A DNA stretch of 64,000 nucleotides from assembly GCF_000196855.1 (NCBI RefSeq), contig NC_014319.1, positions 992,001-1,056,000 on the forward strand, written 5' to 3'. Below, one piece after another: positions 9,124 through 17,785 of the stretch; the stretch's first letter is position 1, and each line of letters begins with the position of its first letter. This stretch comes from Leuconostoc gasicomitatum LMG 18811. GTDB taxonomy: Bacteria; Bacillota; Bacilli; Lactobacillales; Lactobacillaceae. The position numbers were made by a program, and so were the translations under genes. The notes under the pieces were generated by a model. The model searched no databases and was not told the DNA's origin. It saw only the letters and a list, made by a program, of their open reading frames with translations.

Positions 9124-9654
9124 ATGAAAAAAGTTCAATTTGAACAAAAATTAAAAGACTTAACCAAACAGTTGACTAGCAGAAAATTCATCTTATTTAT
9201 TGCTAGTGCTTTACTGATTGTTTTGATATGTCTACTACTCTTTGTATTTCACAATAAGCAGTCATCCGGATCACATTCAGAAACGAGTCAATCTTCATCA
9301 CAAGTAACTAATCAACCTAGCGAGGATAAAGACTATCGAATTCAATATAGTAATTCATCGCTAATCAAACGCGCGACATTAAACACAGCCTTAAAAAAAG
9401 CTGGTTTGTTTGATTTCAAGTATTTATTAAACACCAGTGACGATGGTGGTAATGATGCCAAGATTTTAGTTTACTACAATCAAACCAACCAACAATTAGT
9501 TTTTAAGTTTTATCAAAATGGTTATCACTCAGACAATGACTATCAAATTGGTGGTTATGATCTCCAAAAGCAAACGGGTATTCACGGGTTACAACCGTCA
9601 TCTTTTAATGGGCTACCACTGATTTATACCTGGGAGAATTTACAAACTAAATAA
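9124..9654 (+). CDS. Hypothetical single-span membrane protein of the transfer region
   Basis: I do not recognise a family. The 176-aa product has a basic N-terminus, one strong membrane span at about residues 21-41, a Ser/Gln-rich linker, and a soluble domain of about 110 residues predicted outside the cell. The ribosome site GAAAGGAG is strong. Its place between TcpE-like and Orf15-like genes makes a structural role in the mating channel likely. It is 17 bp upstream of the next gene, so both are probably on one transcript. Confidence 0.75.
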   Translation: MKKVQFEQKLKDLTKQLTSRKFILFIASALLIVLICLLLFVFHNKQSSGSHSETSQSSSQVTNQPSEDKDYRIQYSNSSLIKRATLNTALKKAGLFDFKYLLNTSDDGGNDAKILVYYNQTNQQLVFKFYQNGYHSDNDYQIGGYDLQKQTGIHGLQPSSFNGLPLIYTWENLQTK

Positions 9655-9670
9655 TGGAAAGGAGGAAAAC

Positions 9671-11635
9671 ATGAAAAAAATATTATTGACCATAGCGGTG
9701 TTATTAGGCACGGCTTTTTTTGTACCACAAAATGTAGTGTTCGCTGATGGCACGATTGGCTCATCAAATGCGAATAGTAGTGTGATTGGCAAGAATAACA
9801 AGAGTAGTTTGAACACAAATACCACTAAACAGACCAATAGTCTTAGTACTGATGGTTCACCAGCTAATCAAAGTGAAAGTACCATTAGAGACAAACTAGG
9901 CGAAACCACTGGTTCACCGGATATGAACTGGGTGACGAGTAACATTTTAGCCAATTACAAAATTTATCACGAAGATGGCTCGATTACTGATTTTGCTTTA
10001 GGGGCTTCACATATTGTCACTGATTTATTTACCGCGATTAATTTAAATATTGTTTATCCTTTGTTTGATCAATCGCTATCGACGATGTTTGATCTCACTA
10101 ACATTACCAATGGGGTAAACAATATCTTAACCGATGTCGGGCAATACACGAAAAGTTCCTGGCAGAGTCAAGCTTTTAAAGGTTTGCTTTACTTAGCCTT
10201 TGGTGTTGGTCTCGTTTGGGTGTTTTCTAAAACCTTTAATCATGGTGGTGGGTTGAAATCTATTCTCACTGTCTTAGTGATTGCTATTATTGGTACCGCT
10301 TGGGTTGGTTCGGGGAGCAAAGTCCTGCAAACGATTAATACCTTAACCTCACAAGCCCAGACACAGGTCTTTACGGCTACTAGTAATATTAACCAGACGA
10401 GCTTTTCTGATACCGGTGATAGTTTTCAAAATGCTTTACGTTATGTCTACTTTCAAAAAGCCGTAGCCAGACCATTTGCACTAGGCAACTTTGGTCAAGC
10501 TGATGTTGCGAGTGCTTATCAAAACAAGGATAAACAGGGAAATCCTTATCGCTTAATTGGGGGCAATGTCGATGATAAAGTAATTGCGAGCTTTGCTAGT
10601 AAAAATCATTATATCTCCAAAGATGGCGGTCTTGAATGGTATCAATCAGCGATTGCTTTTATGTCACCGGTCATGTCCGTGGCTTATGGCGTGCCATTAC
10701 TAATGATTGGGTTAGCTAATTTATTAGTACAACTTGGCGCTGTCTTGTTGTACTATCTAGCACCATTTACGATTTTGATTTCATTGTTACCAAAATTTGC
10801 CAATAGTGCTTTAAAAACAGCCATGGGCGCACTCGGCTTACTCTTTGCAAAAGTTGGTTTGTTATTTGGTATCATGTTTGTTTCTTGGGTAGGTAATGTG
10901 ACTGATGTCGTTGTCCCTGTTAAAGGGAGTGCCAGTGCGATGTTAAACTCCATTGTCTACATTACCTTAATGATCTTGCTGTGGAAAAATAAAAGTTGGC
11001 TCGTGCAAACGATTACTGGCTCAAGTGTTGCGAATAATGCTATGAATAAAATCAGTATGACTAAAGCTGGTCGTAAAGCCTTAAATGCGACTGGTGAAAT
11101 GAAGCATCGGGCGAATCAACTATATAGTGGCGCTAGAAGTGGTTTCAATCAAGGCAAGCAGTGGCGTGACAACTATCAAACGAAACACAATTCAGAATTT
11201 GATGACAACGCCTTACGTGCTGAGTTACAAGCCGAACAACAAGACCAACGCAAGCAAGATCGCAAAGAATATTTAGCCAAAGATATGCAAAAGCACGCGC
11301 GCAAGATTCGCAAACAACGTGCTGAACGACTAAAGAAGATGAAACAGCAAAAGCACCAAACAAATGAGCCACAACATGAACCTGATAACACCGCTCGTTA
11401 TCAACGTTCTAAAAAGCTCAAAGCAGACCAGATTTCCACACAAGAGTATGTAGATGTACCGAAGACTCGAACCCGATATGTTGTCAAAAATACAGCCAAC
11501 GCCATTAATCATAAGCCTTACTTACGTGCCAAAAGATTGAAAAAGCCATTACCCAACGATTTTAATCAGAAGTTACAACAAAATATTGATCAACACCAAC
11601 AAAGAAAAGAACGACTTGAGCAGGAATTGAAATGA
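9671..11635 (+). CDS. Polytopic mating-channel protein (TrbL/VirB6-like, Tn916 Orf15 type)
   Basis: This protein is the probable membrane pore component of the transfer machine. It starts with a classic signal peptide (residues 1-25, ending VVFA), has an extracellular region to about residue 160, and then several membrane spans between about 165 and 445. The C-terminal 200 residues are highly charged, with many Lys, Arg and Gln, probably a cytoplasmic coiled coil. This matches the CD3337/EF1877-type mobilome membrane proteins found in Tn916 relatives. A strong AAAGGAGG precedes the ATG. The stop overlaps the next start (ATGA), showing tight coupling to the hydrolase gene. Confidence 0.82.
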   Translation: MKKILLTIAVLLGTAFFVPQNVVFADGTIGSSNANSSVIGKNNKSSLNTNTTKQTNSLSTDGSPANQSESTIRDKLGETTGSPDMNWVTSNILANYKIYHEDGSITDFALGASHIVTDLFTAINLNIVYPLFDQSLSTMFDLTNITNGVNNILTDVGQYTKSSWQSQAFKGLLYLAFGVGLVWVFSKTFNHGGGLKSILTVLVIAIIGTAWVGSGSKVLQTINTLTSQAQTQVFTATSNINQTSFSDTGDSFQNALRYVYFQKAVARPFALGNFGQADVASAYQNKDKQGNPYRLIGGNVDDKVIASFASKNHYISKDGGLEWYQSAIAFMSPVMSVAYGVPLLMIGLANLLVQLGAVLLYYLAPFTILISLLPKFANSALKTAMGALGLLFAKVGLLFGIMFVSWVGNVTDVVVPVKGSASAMLNSIVYITLMILLWKNKSWLVQTITGSSVANNAMNKISMTKAGRKALNATGEMKHRANQLYSGARSGFNQGKQWRDNYQTKHNSEFDDNALRAELQAEQQDQRKQDRKEYLAKDMQKHARKIRKQRAERLKKMKQQKHQTNEPQHEPDNTARYQRSKKLKADQISTQEYVDVPKTRTRYVVKNTANAINHKPYLRAKRLKKPLPNDFNQKLQQNIDQHQQRKERLEQELK

Positions 11636-12774
11636 AAAAACTGCTTAAAGGTTATTTAATAGCGATTCTTGGTCTGGTGTTTTTAATTATCTTAATATTG
11701 GGTATGTTTGCGGGCAACAGTAACCAATGTCAATCAACAAACACGTCTGTCACTGTGACAACTAGTGCTGATAAGGAGGCATTAGCTAAATCCATTCATG
11801 ATAATTTGAAAAAAGTATCGGGTGTTACTGAAGCTGGCATTGCCGGCTATTTGGGAAATATGGAAGTTGAAAGTGGTTTCAACCCGAAAAGTATTGAATC
11901 CAATGCTACTTATGATGAGAGCAAAGCCATGAATGCTAGTTTAAGGGGTTATGCTTTTGGACTTAATCAATGGGATAGTGCCAGACGAGTGGCTTTATTA
12001 ACTTATGCCAAAACCCAAAATAAGCAGTGGTCAGATGCTAGTTTACAATTAAATTTTGCTTTAAATCATGACGGTACTAATTCTGATTTGTTAAAACAAG
12101 GGTTGAAGATGACTGATGTCAATCAAGCCACTGAATTTCTAAGAGCTAAATGGGAACGTGGTGGTCAAGGGACAACCACTAAACGGCAAGCTTTTGCTCG
12201 TAATTGGTATGCCAAGTTTTCAAATGGGTCATCAAATACAGCCGTTGATACCGCAACGAATGGCACAGAAACCACACAAAACACGGATAACACGACCCAT
12301 AATGCTAGTGGCTGTGCAACTAATGTGACGCAAGGAATGGGTACGAGTGGGGCACCGGTAAAAGAAATTCCTAGTGCTTATAAAAATAAAATCAAGAATA
12401 CGAACTTTACCGCTACCTCATCCACGAATACTTATGCTTTTGGCCAATGTACTTGGTATGTTTTTAACCGTATGCAAGAGTTAGGAACACCAGTTGAGAA
12501 TGGTTTAGGTAATGGTGCTGATTGGGGTAAGCATGCAAAAGCAAAAGGTTATAAAACGGATAGTCAGCCCCACGTTGGTTGGGCAGTGAGTTTCTCACAA
12601 GGCGCCGACGGAGCAGATGCCACTTATGGACACGTTGCCGTTGTTGAAGCAATCAGTGATGATAAAAAACATTTCTTAGTTAGTGAATGCAATGTCGTTA
12701 GTAGTGGGTCTGGTACAGTAAGTTTCCGTGAGTTAACGGCTGGCACAGGGGTCACTTTTATTCAAGGCAAATAA
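11632..12774 (+). CDS. Conjugation cell-wall hydrolase: phage-tail-lysozyme-like plus CHAP domains
   Basis: This secreted enzyme opens the peptidoglycan for assembly of the mating channel (counterpart of Tn916 Orf14). An N-terminal membrane anchor lies at about residues 7-27. A lysozyme-like domain follows at about 45-195 (GIAGYLGNMEVESGFNP, GLNQWDSARR), with Glu in the MEVESGF motif as likely catalytic acid. After a Thr/Asn-rich linker, a CHAP amidase/endopeptidase domain spans about 260-380, with Cys in GQCTWYVF and His in YGHVAVVE. Both active sites look intact. The start overlaps the previous stop by 4 bases. Confidence 0.88.
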   Translation: MKKLLKGYLIAILGLVFLIILILGMFAGNSNQCQSTNTSVTVTTSADKEALAKSIHDNLKKVSGVTEAGIAGYLGNMEVESGFNPKSIESNATYDESKAMNASLRGYAFGLNQWDSARRVALLTYAKTQNKQWSDASLQLNFALNHDGTNSDLLKQGLKMTDVNQATEFLRAKWERGGQGTTTKRQAFARNWYAKFSNGSSNTAVDTATNGTETTQNTDNTTHNASGCATNVTQGMGTSGAPVKEIPSAYKNKIKNTNFTATSSTNTYAFGQCTWYVFNRMQELGTPVENGLGNGADWGKHAKAKGYKTDSQPHVGWAVSFSQGADGADATYGHVAVVEAISDDKKHFLVSECNVVSSGSGTVSFRELTAGTGVTFIQGK

Positions 12775-12790
12775 GAGAAAGGGGAGAAGT

Positions 12791-13315
12791 ATGAAAAATA
12801 GTCATTTAATCATTTTTGCTAGTTTGGTATTGATTGGTATTTTGATCACACAATTGAATCAAATACCGAATCTCGATAAACAATTAGTACAAGCTAAAGC
12901 TGATTTAAAACAAACTAAATTAAGTCACAAAAAATCAGAAACAATCTTATCTAGTCCACAATCACAACAAGATAATGTATCAGATAGTACAAAAATAGTT
13001 ACTGCATTCGTTAAAACCTTTAGTAATCAGCCAACATCAAGTTATTCCGAAGCCTTGAAAGGATTGGCCTCACAAAAAGTGATTAACGAATTAACCCAGA
13101 CCTTTGCACCGAGTGTGACATTCAGTGATAAGGCTCATTACGATGTGCCAATTGTGGCGATTAAAAATGCTTGGGGTTCTGATTTGGAGTATCTAGTCAT
13201 TGCTAAAAGTGATGTGCAAAGTGTGGCATACACAATCACTTATGATACTGATGAAAAGCAAGTGACTAATATGTCACGACTAACCTTGAAAGGAGCATTC
13301 GATAATGAAAAATAA
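12791..13315 (+). CDS. Hypothetical bitopic protein of the transfer region
   Basis: The 174-aa product has one membrane span at about residues 5-22, a Lys/Gln-rich coiled-coil-like segment to about residue 60, and a soluble domain. Topology and the segment around TKIVTAFVKTFSN resemble both the TcpC-like protein and the following gene product. It may therefore be another VirB8/NTF2-type component, which is an inference from layout. The ribosome site is GAAAGGGGAG. Its end overlaps the next gene by 11 bases. Confidence 0.72.
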   Translation: MKNSHLIIFASLVLIGILITQLNQIPNLDKQLVQAKADLKQTKLSHKKSETILSSPQSQQDNVSDSTKIVTAFVKTFSNQPTSSYSEALKGLASQKVINELTQTFAPSVTFSDKAHYDVPIVAIKNAWGSDLEYLVIAKSDVQSVAYTITYDTDEKQVTNMSRLTLKGAFDNEK

Positions 13316-13871
13316 AGTTTTACTTAGCATAATGGGTTTGCTTTTGGTTGGTCTTGGCATCATGATGTCAATTACCAATGGTAAAAGAGTACAAATTGAA
13401 CAAGTTAAAAAGGAAGTGTCGCAAGTGAATAAACAACAAAAACAGGTCACAACACAAATTGATAACTTACAAACGACTTACAATTCTAACGATGAGCAAG
13501 CCAAAAATGACTTACTAGCTTTTGCCAAAGTCTACTACACTTTTAGTAGTCAATCAGATTATGATAAGCGTTTTAGTAAAATAGCCGATATTGTTGATTT
13601 AAAAAGAGATCAGAAAAATCAGTTATTCGATAGTGGACTAGATGTCACTGGTGGATCACGCATTGATAATCTGGGTCTAACAAGCCAGTATCACACAGCT
13701 ACCGGTTATACTAGTGATTTGGACAACCAAACGATTGAAGCTCTAGCAACTGTTATGGTGCAAACAAGCGGTACTGGTCAAAAGGCAATCAGCCAAACCG
13801 TTCTATTACATGGCTGGTTTGATACTCAAACACAGCAATTCACGTCGATTAAAATTAATCAAATACAATAG
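13305..13871 (+). CDS. Hypothetical bitopic protein of the transfer region, similar layout to its upstream neighbour
   Basis: This 188-aa protein has one membrane span (about residues 5-21), a coiled-coil segment (VEQVKKEVSQVNKQQKQ-like, about 30-55), and a soluble domain beginning near DLLAFAKVYYTFSS. The same order is found in the preceding gene and in the TcpC-like protein, so the three may be diverged versions of one design. It overlaps the upstream gene, with the ribosome site TTGAAAGGAG inside that gene. No catalytic residues are evident. Confidence 0.72.
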   Translation: MKNKVLLSIMGLLLVGLGIMMSITNGKRVQIEQVKKEVSQVNKQQKQVTTQIDNLQTTYNSNDEQAKNDLLAFAKVYYTFSSQSDYDKRFSKIADIVDLKRDQKNQLFDSGLDVTGGSRIDNLGLTSQYHTATGYTSDLDNQTIEALATVMVQTSGTGQKAISQTVLLHGWFDTQTQQFTSIKINQIQ

Positions 13872-13883
13872 GAGCAAAAACTG

Positions 13884-14321
13884 ATGAAACAACGTATTAA
13901 GCGACCTGATAAAAACACACCATCAAGGTCGCTGACAAAAATAATAATCATCAAAGTATTACCAGTCATAGTATTTCTAGTGGCTGGTTTTTTATTGGTT
14001 CCGTATGGATCACTGTATTTTCAAAACAATAAAGTGAACACGATTCAACCCAAGAATGAAGCAGTGCTCTTCTACAAGGCCAATTGTCCACATTGTCAAA
14101 AGGTCTATCCTAAAATATTTTGGCATAATGTTTTGAACCTTAAAAATGAATCGAAGCAGATTCAAACAATTAATGTTCAAAATGCTAATAATAAACACTA
14201 TATTGCTGAATTTGCTATTCAATCGACACCAACTTTTATGAAAACAACCAATATCAATCAACGGTTAGTTTCTACCAATAGTCAACAAATCAAACAATTT
14301 ATTCAGACAGGAGGTCATTAA
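13884..14321 (+). CDS. Membrane-anchored thioredoxin-like protein in the transfer operon
   Basis: The 145-aa protein has a basic N-terminus, one membrane span at about residues 22-44 and a thioredoxin fold outside the membrane. The redox motif is CPHC at residues 68-71, and the cis-Pro loop is seen in QSTPTF. It probably makes, reduces or isomerises disulfides in surface-exposed transfer proteins. The CHAP and lysozyme hydrolase two genes upstream has few cysteines, so its client is not obvious. The gene is embedded in the operon (12 bp from the upstream gene, 3 bp before the ATPase gene) with ribosome site ATAGGAG. Confidence 0.82.
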   Translation: MKQRIKRPDKNTPSRSLTKIIIIKVLPVIVFLVAGFLLVPYGSLYFQNNKVNTIQPKNEAVLFYKANCPHCQKVYPKIFWHNVLNLKNESKQIQTINVQNANNKHYIAEFAIQSTPTFMKTTNINQRLVSTNSQQIKQFIQTGGH

Positions 14322-14324
14322 TCT

Positions 14325-16832
14325 ATGGGTAAAAAAGTAAACATCAAATACGAAAATCCAGTTGTACAATACCAAGATAACTTGCTATTAACTACGGTCG
14401 GTGATGTTTGGGCTTATTATCAATTGAAACCATTTCAAATCAATGTTGCCAACGTTCAAGACAAACAAAGCTTTAAAGAGAGTTTTATTGATGTCTTTGA
14501 ACGTTTGCAAAAATATGATGATGTGGACTTAAAACTCATTCCCGCTGACATGGACTTAGCCGGACGAATTCAAGGGACTAGTCCTGATTGGGCTAAAGAT
14601 ATTGCCGAGGTGGCGCAGTATTACATGGGGCAAGAAGAAGTCAATATTTTAGAAAGTGAATTTCAACCAGCTATTCGTGATGAGTTTTATATCGGTGTGA
14701 AACTCAAAAATACCAATGTAGGTGATGACTTAAAAGATAAGTTTCAATTTGCTACGGATTTAATTTTAAGACGACTAGCCGAAACCATGCGTTATCAAGT
14801 GAAGTTTGATGCTCAGTTTTTTGAGCGCTTTACGACGATGAATGATGACGTGTTAGGTATTTTAAGACCCTTAGATGCCACTAAAATCAGTGAAGCTAAA
14901 CTGATTAATTTATTAGGTACGAGTTATCATCATCAAAACATCAAAGACTTTGCCAATATGCGGGACACGACTTTTGATTTAGCCAAAATGGGCATTGTCA
15001 AAAGAGAAACAAAAACAGCAACGGATTACATCAGTCACTTAGTATTAAACTTGCCCGACCGTTTGGATAATCTGGCCTTGATTCCGGAAATTCAATCTTT
15101 TAAGTTTCCTGTTGAAGTCCATATCAAAGTCAACTTTCCCCAACGTGATGGCTTTAAAGGTATGAAGCAAGAAACTAGAAGTTCGAAAGGAAAGTACAAA
15201 GATGAACTGCGTGATGCCTTAATTAGTGATGATGATAGTTCGCAACGGTCTAAAACTAATTATGCGTTAGCGCAAGAATTAGCTGATGTCATGGATCGCA
15301 AAGATGCTTTTATGCAGTGGTTATTAGTTTTAGTCATTCGTGATGATGATTTAAAACAATTAAAGCAAAAAATTCGTATGGTCAAGACTAGGCTATCAAC
15401 ATTTAATCGTGATATTGAGGTGTTCCAGCCAAGTTTTAATCAAGAAATATTGTTATATCAAAATCTACCAGCAACGAACTTAGGCGTGTTTAAACGGTGG
15501 CGACAATTCACTACTGCGCCTGCCTTAGCACAACTCATGTTTGGCACCAGTCATGAATTAGGTTCAAGGACTGGTTTTTATATTGGGCGAGTATTAGATA
15601 CGAATCGTTATTTTAGTGTGGATAGTGCGGTCGCTTCTTCAAGAACGTTACTGCTAATTAACCCAGTGATTGCCAATAAAGGGATTGTTGGGGCTAAAAC
15701 CGATAGTCCACATATTGCCATTACTGGTGATACTGGACAAGGGAAATCCTTTTTAGTTAAAATTCTGTTACTTTACTTAGCGATGTTTGATGTGAAATTA
15801 CTTTACGTGGATCCAAAACAAGAAGTTAGACGCTGGTTTCAGGCTTCATTACAAGATAACGATAATCCGTTCTTTACCGAGTTGATGAATGCTTTTCACT
15901 ATGTGACTTTAAATGCTAATGACAGTTCCAACGTAGGCGTGTTAGACCCAATGTTAACCTTGAACAGTCAAAGTACGATTGATGAAATTCCGAGCGTTTT
16001 GACTTTGGTCAAGGAAATGTTAGTACAAATTCGTGCTATCTCTCAGGATATGGAGTTAGACACAGCGCTAACCAATGCGATTAAACAAGTTTGTAATCAA
16101 CGGTTGGCTGGTGAAAAAGTCGGTACGATAGCCATTATTGATATCTTGAAGCATGGTTCTGAAAAATCTAAACAGCTTGCCAATTATTATGAAAGTGTGA
16201 TTCCCGACAGTATGTTAAAACTAGCCTTTAGTGATGGTCATACGGATAGTATTGAATTTAATAAACAACGGACAATTCTAGAAGTGACGGGATTAGATTT
16301 ACCGCATGCCGACCAAAAGTCGAGCAGTTATACAGAAACACAAAAGTATTCGGTCTCGATTATGTTGGCATTAGGTAAATACTTAGAGAAATTTGGGCGT
16401 GAAGATACCACTCGATTTAGTGCCGAAATTATTGATGAAGCGTGGATATTCAATGCTTCACCAGCTGGACGAAAAGTCCTAGATGGCATTAAACGATTGG
16501 GGCGGTCAGAAAATAATATGTTGATTTATTCTACCCAAAGAGTTGGTGATGTCAATGATGAAAAGAGTAATGGGCAGTATGGTCAGATTTTTGCTTTTGA
16601 TAGTGCCGATGAAAGAGAGCGAGAAAGCATTATTCAACACTTTGGTTTACCAGTGACCAAAGCTAATCTGGAAATGCTCAAAGACTTGAAAAAAGGACAA
16701 TGTTTATTCCGTGATATTTATGGTCGTGTGGGCAAGGTGGTGATTCACTCATTATTTGAAGAATGGACAAAAGCCTTTAAGACCGTTGACAAAAATGCTG
16801 GTGCAGAACTTGAAGCACAGTATGGCTCGTAA
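14325..16832 (+). CDS. VirB4-like conjugation ATPase (TcpF / Tn916 Orf16 family)
   Basis: This 835-aa ATPase powers assembly or substrate movement of the conjugation machine at the inner membrane face. The N-terminal 450 residues form the VirB4 N-domain. The C-terminal RecA-like domain has Walker A GDTGQGKSF at about 467-475, Walker B EIIDEAW at about 700, and the downstream STQRVGD motif. The start follows AGGAGGT with 9 bases spacing. It is the last gene of the long co-directional block before the broken yjdF gene. Length and motifs match the family, and no damage is visible. Confidence 0.92.
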   Translation: MGKKVNIKYENPVVQYQDNLLLTTVGDVWAYYQLKPFQINVANVQDKQSFKESFIDVFERLQKYDDVDLKLIPADMDLAGRIQGTSPDWAKDIAEVAQYYMGQEEVNILESEFQPAIRDEFYIGVKLKNTNVGDDLKDKFQFATDLILRRLAETMRYQVKFDAQFFERFTTMNDDVLGILRPLDATKISEAKLINLLGTSYHHQNIKDFANMRDTTFDLAKMGIVKRETKTATDYISHLVLNLPDRLDNLALIPEIQSFKFPVEVHIKVNFPQRDGFKGMKQETRSSKGKYKDELRDALISDDDSSQRSKTNYALAQELADVMDRKDAFMQWLLVLVIRDDDLKQLKQKIRMVKTRLSTFNRDIEVFQPSFNQEILLYQNLPATNLGVFKRWRQFTTAPALAQLMFGTSHELGSRTGFYIGRVLDTNRYFSVDSAVASSRTLLLINPVIANKGIVGAKTDSPHIAITGDTGQGKSFLVKILLLYLAMFDVKLLYVDPKQEVRRWFQASLQDNDNPFFTELMNAFHYVTLNANDSSNVGVLDPMLTLNSQSTIDEIPSVLTLVKEMLVQIRAISQDMELDTALTNAIKQVCNQRLAGEKVGTIAIIDILKHGSEKSKQLANYYESVIPDSMLKLAFSDGHTDSIEFNKQRTILEVTGLDLPHADQKSSSYTETQKYSVSIMLALGKYLEKFGREDTTRFSAEIIDEAWIFNASPAGRKVLDGIKRLGRSENNMLIYSTQRVGDVNDEKSNGQYGQIFAFDSADERERESIIQHFGLPVTKANLEMLKDLKKGQCLFRDIYGRVGKVVIHSLFEEWTKAFKTVDKNAGAELEAQYGS

Positions 16833-16839
16833 TTTTTCA

Positions 16840-17267
16840 TTAATGGCCTCTATGTTTTTCTGATTTCTTTTTTTGTGATAGTAAGTAACGTTGCTTTTTT
16901 ATTTCTTGATTCCTTAATGATTTATGTTTCTTTTTTTCAAGTTTTTGGGTAGTTTGTGCTAATTTAACAGCTTCTTGTGCTTTTATACTAAGACCTGATT
17001 TTAAAGCCTTTTTGGCCAGGCGTTGCATTCTTTTCGGGTTGACCTTTTTTGAATTCGTTCATTATTTGCGATATTCACTGTGTTGAAGCGAACCTGATGC
17101 CAGTTTTCAACTAATAGTTCTTAAATCGAGCTATCACGAGGTTCTGAAGTACCCAAATTTATTTTTGAAACCTCATAAGTATTGCCAGTTCGCCGTTCAA
17201 AAATTCCAACATAAAAATGTTGATCAAAAATAATGGTCAACGACAAAAAGTTACTATTTTGGTGCAT
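16840..17267 (-). pseudogene. yjdF: yjdF (DUF2992) gene broken by a stop codon and a frameshift
   Basis: The N-terminal part starts at ATG 17267 after AAGGAG and reads MHQNSNFLSLTIIFDQHFYV, GIFERR and GTSEPRDSSI. It then meets a TAA stop near 17121. The same frame continues as ELLVENWHQVRFNTVNIANN, which is the expected family continuation. In the run of six A near 17047 one base is missing; restoring it gives KKVNPKRMQRLAKKA and the family-typical basic end KKSEKHRGH. Two independent lesions make a functional product unlikely. YjdF is a small cytoplasmic protein of unclear function, often under a riboswitch. It runs against the surrounding transfer genes. Confidence 0.75.
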
Positions 17268-17296
17268 ATCTTTTCTCCTTAATTTACCGATAGAAA

Positions 17297-17372
17297 GATG
17301 GACAACCAAGGAGGAGGTTTACTGAAAACTATTACATTTATGTCCGGACTACCAACCGCACAGTGTTTTTAC
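17297..17372 (-). promoter_or_regulatory. Candidate yjdF-type riboswitch leader
   Basis: Upstream of the broken yjdF on the same strand is a GC-richer, structured-looking leader with GGTAGTCCGGACA and, about 40 bases later, CCTCCTTGGTTGTCC. GGACA and TGTCC can pair, enclosing a small stem GTTT/AAAC. The position and sequence flavour fit the yjdF RNA motif, which binds azaaromatic compounds. I rely on memory of the motif and cannot confirm the consensus, so this is tentative. Confidence 0.4.
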
Positions 17373-17461
17373 TTTCTGTTTGTTATTATAACACCGAGAA
17401 TATGTCAGTTTTATAGTCTTATTAAAAAATAAAAAATTGTTCAACCGATAAGGAGATTAAT

Positions 17462-17785
17462 ATGATACAAAAATTTACAATACAAGACTTATTACAGTAT
17501 TACCCCAAATATGAGGAGGGCATGGATTTAAACAAAGATATTGTTCGAAATATTCAAAAATGCTCTGATGACTTTCATGCTTTACTGATGGAAAATAAAA
17601 CGTTAAATAGAATAACTTGTTTACGCGATTTAGATATTAGCTTACAGTGTTTTTATGAAAATGCTCAGGGATTACTGCAAGAAGGACGAACTGATAGTTT
17701 AGATATCTTTGGTTGGTATTTAACCATCAATGATGACTTTCGTTATGCTAAGGACAAATTACGAGGCAAAACGATTTATGTTTAG
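17462..17785 (+). CDS. Hypothetical protein upstream of tcpA
   Basis: This 107-aa soluble, acidic-helical protein has no motif I recognise. The ribosome site ATAAGGAG is good. Its last 8 bases overlap the start of the TcpA gene, so it is probably co-translated with it. In related elements, small proteins at this place belong to the relaxosome or DNA-processing set, but no evidence here proves that. Confidence 0.72.
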   Translation: MIQKFTIQDLLQYYPKYEEGMDLNKDIVRNIQKCSDDFHALLMENKTLNRITCLRDLDISLQCFYENAQGLLQEGRTDSLDIFGWYLTINDDFRYAKDKLRGKTIYV

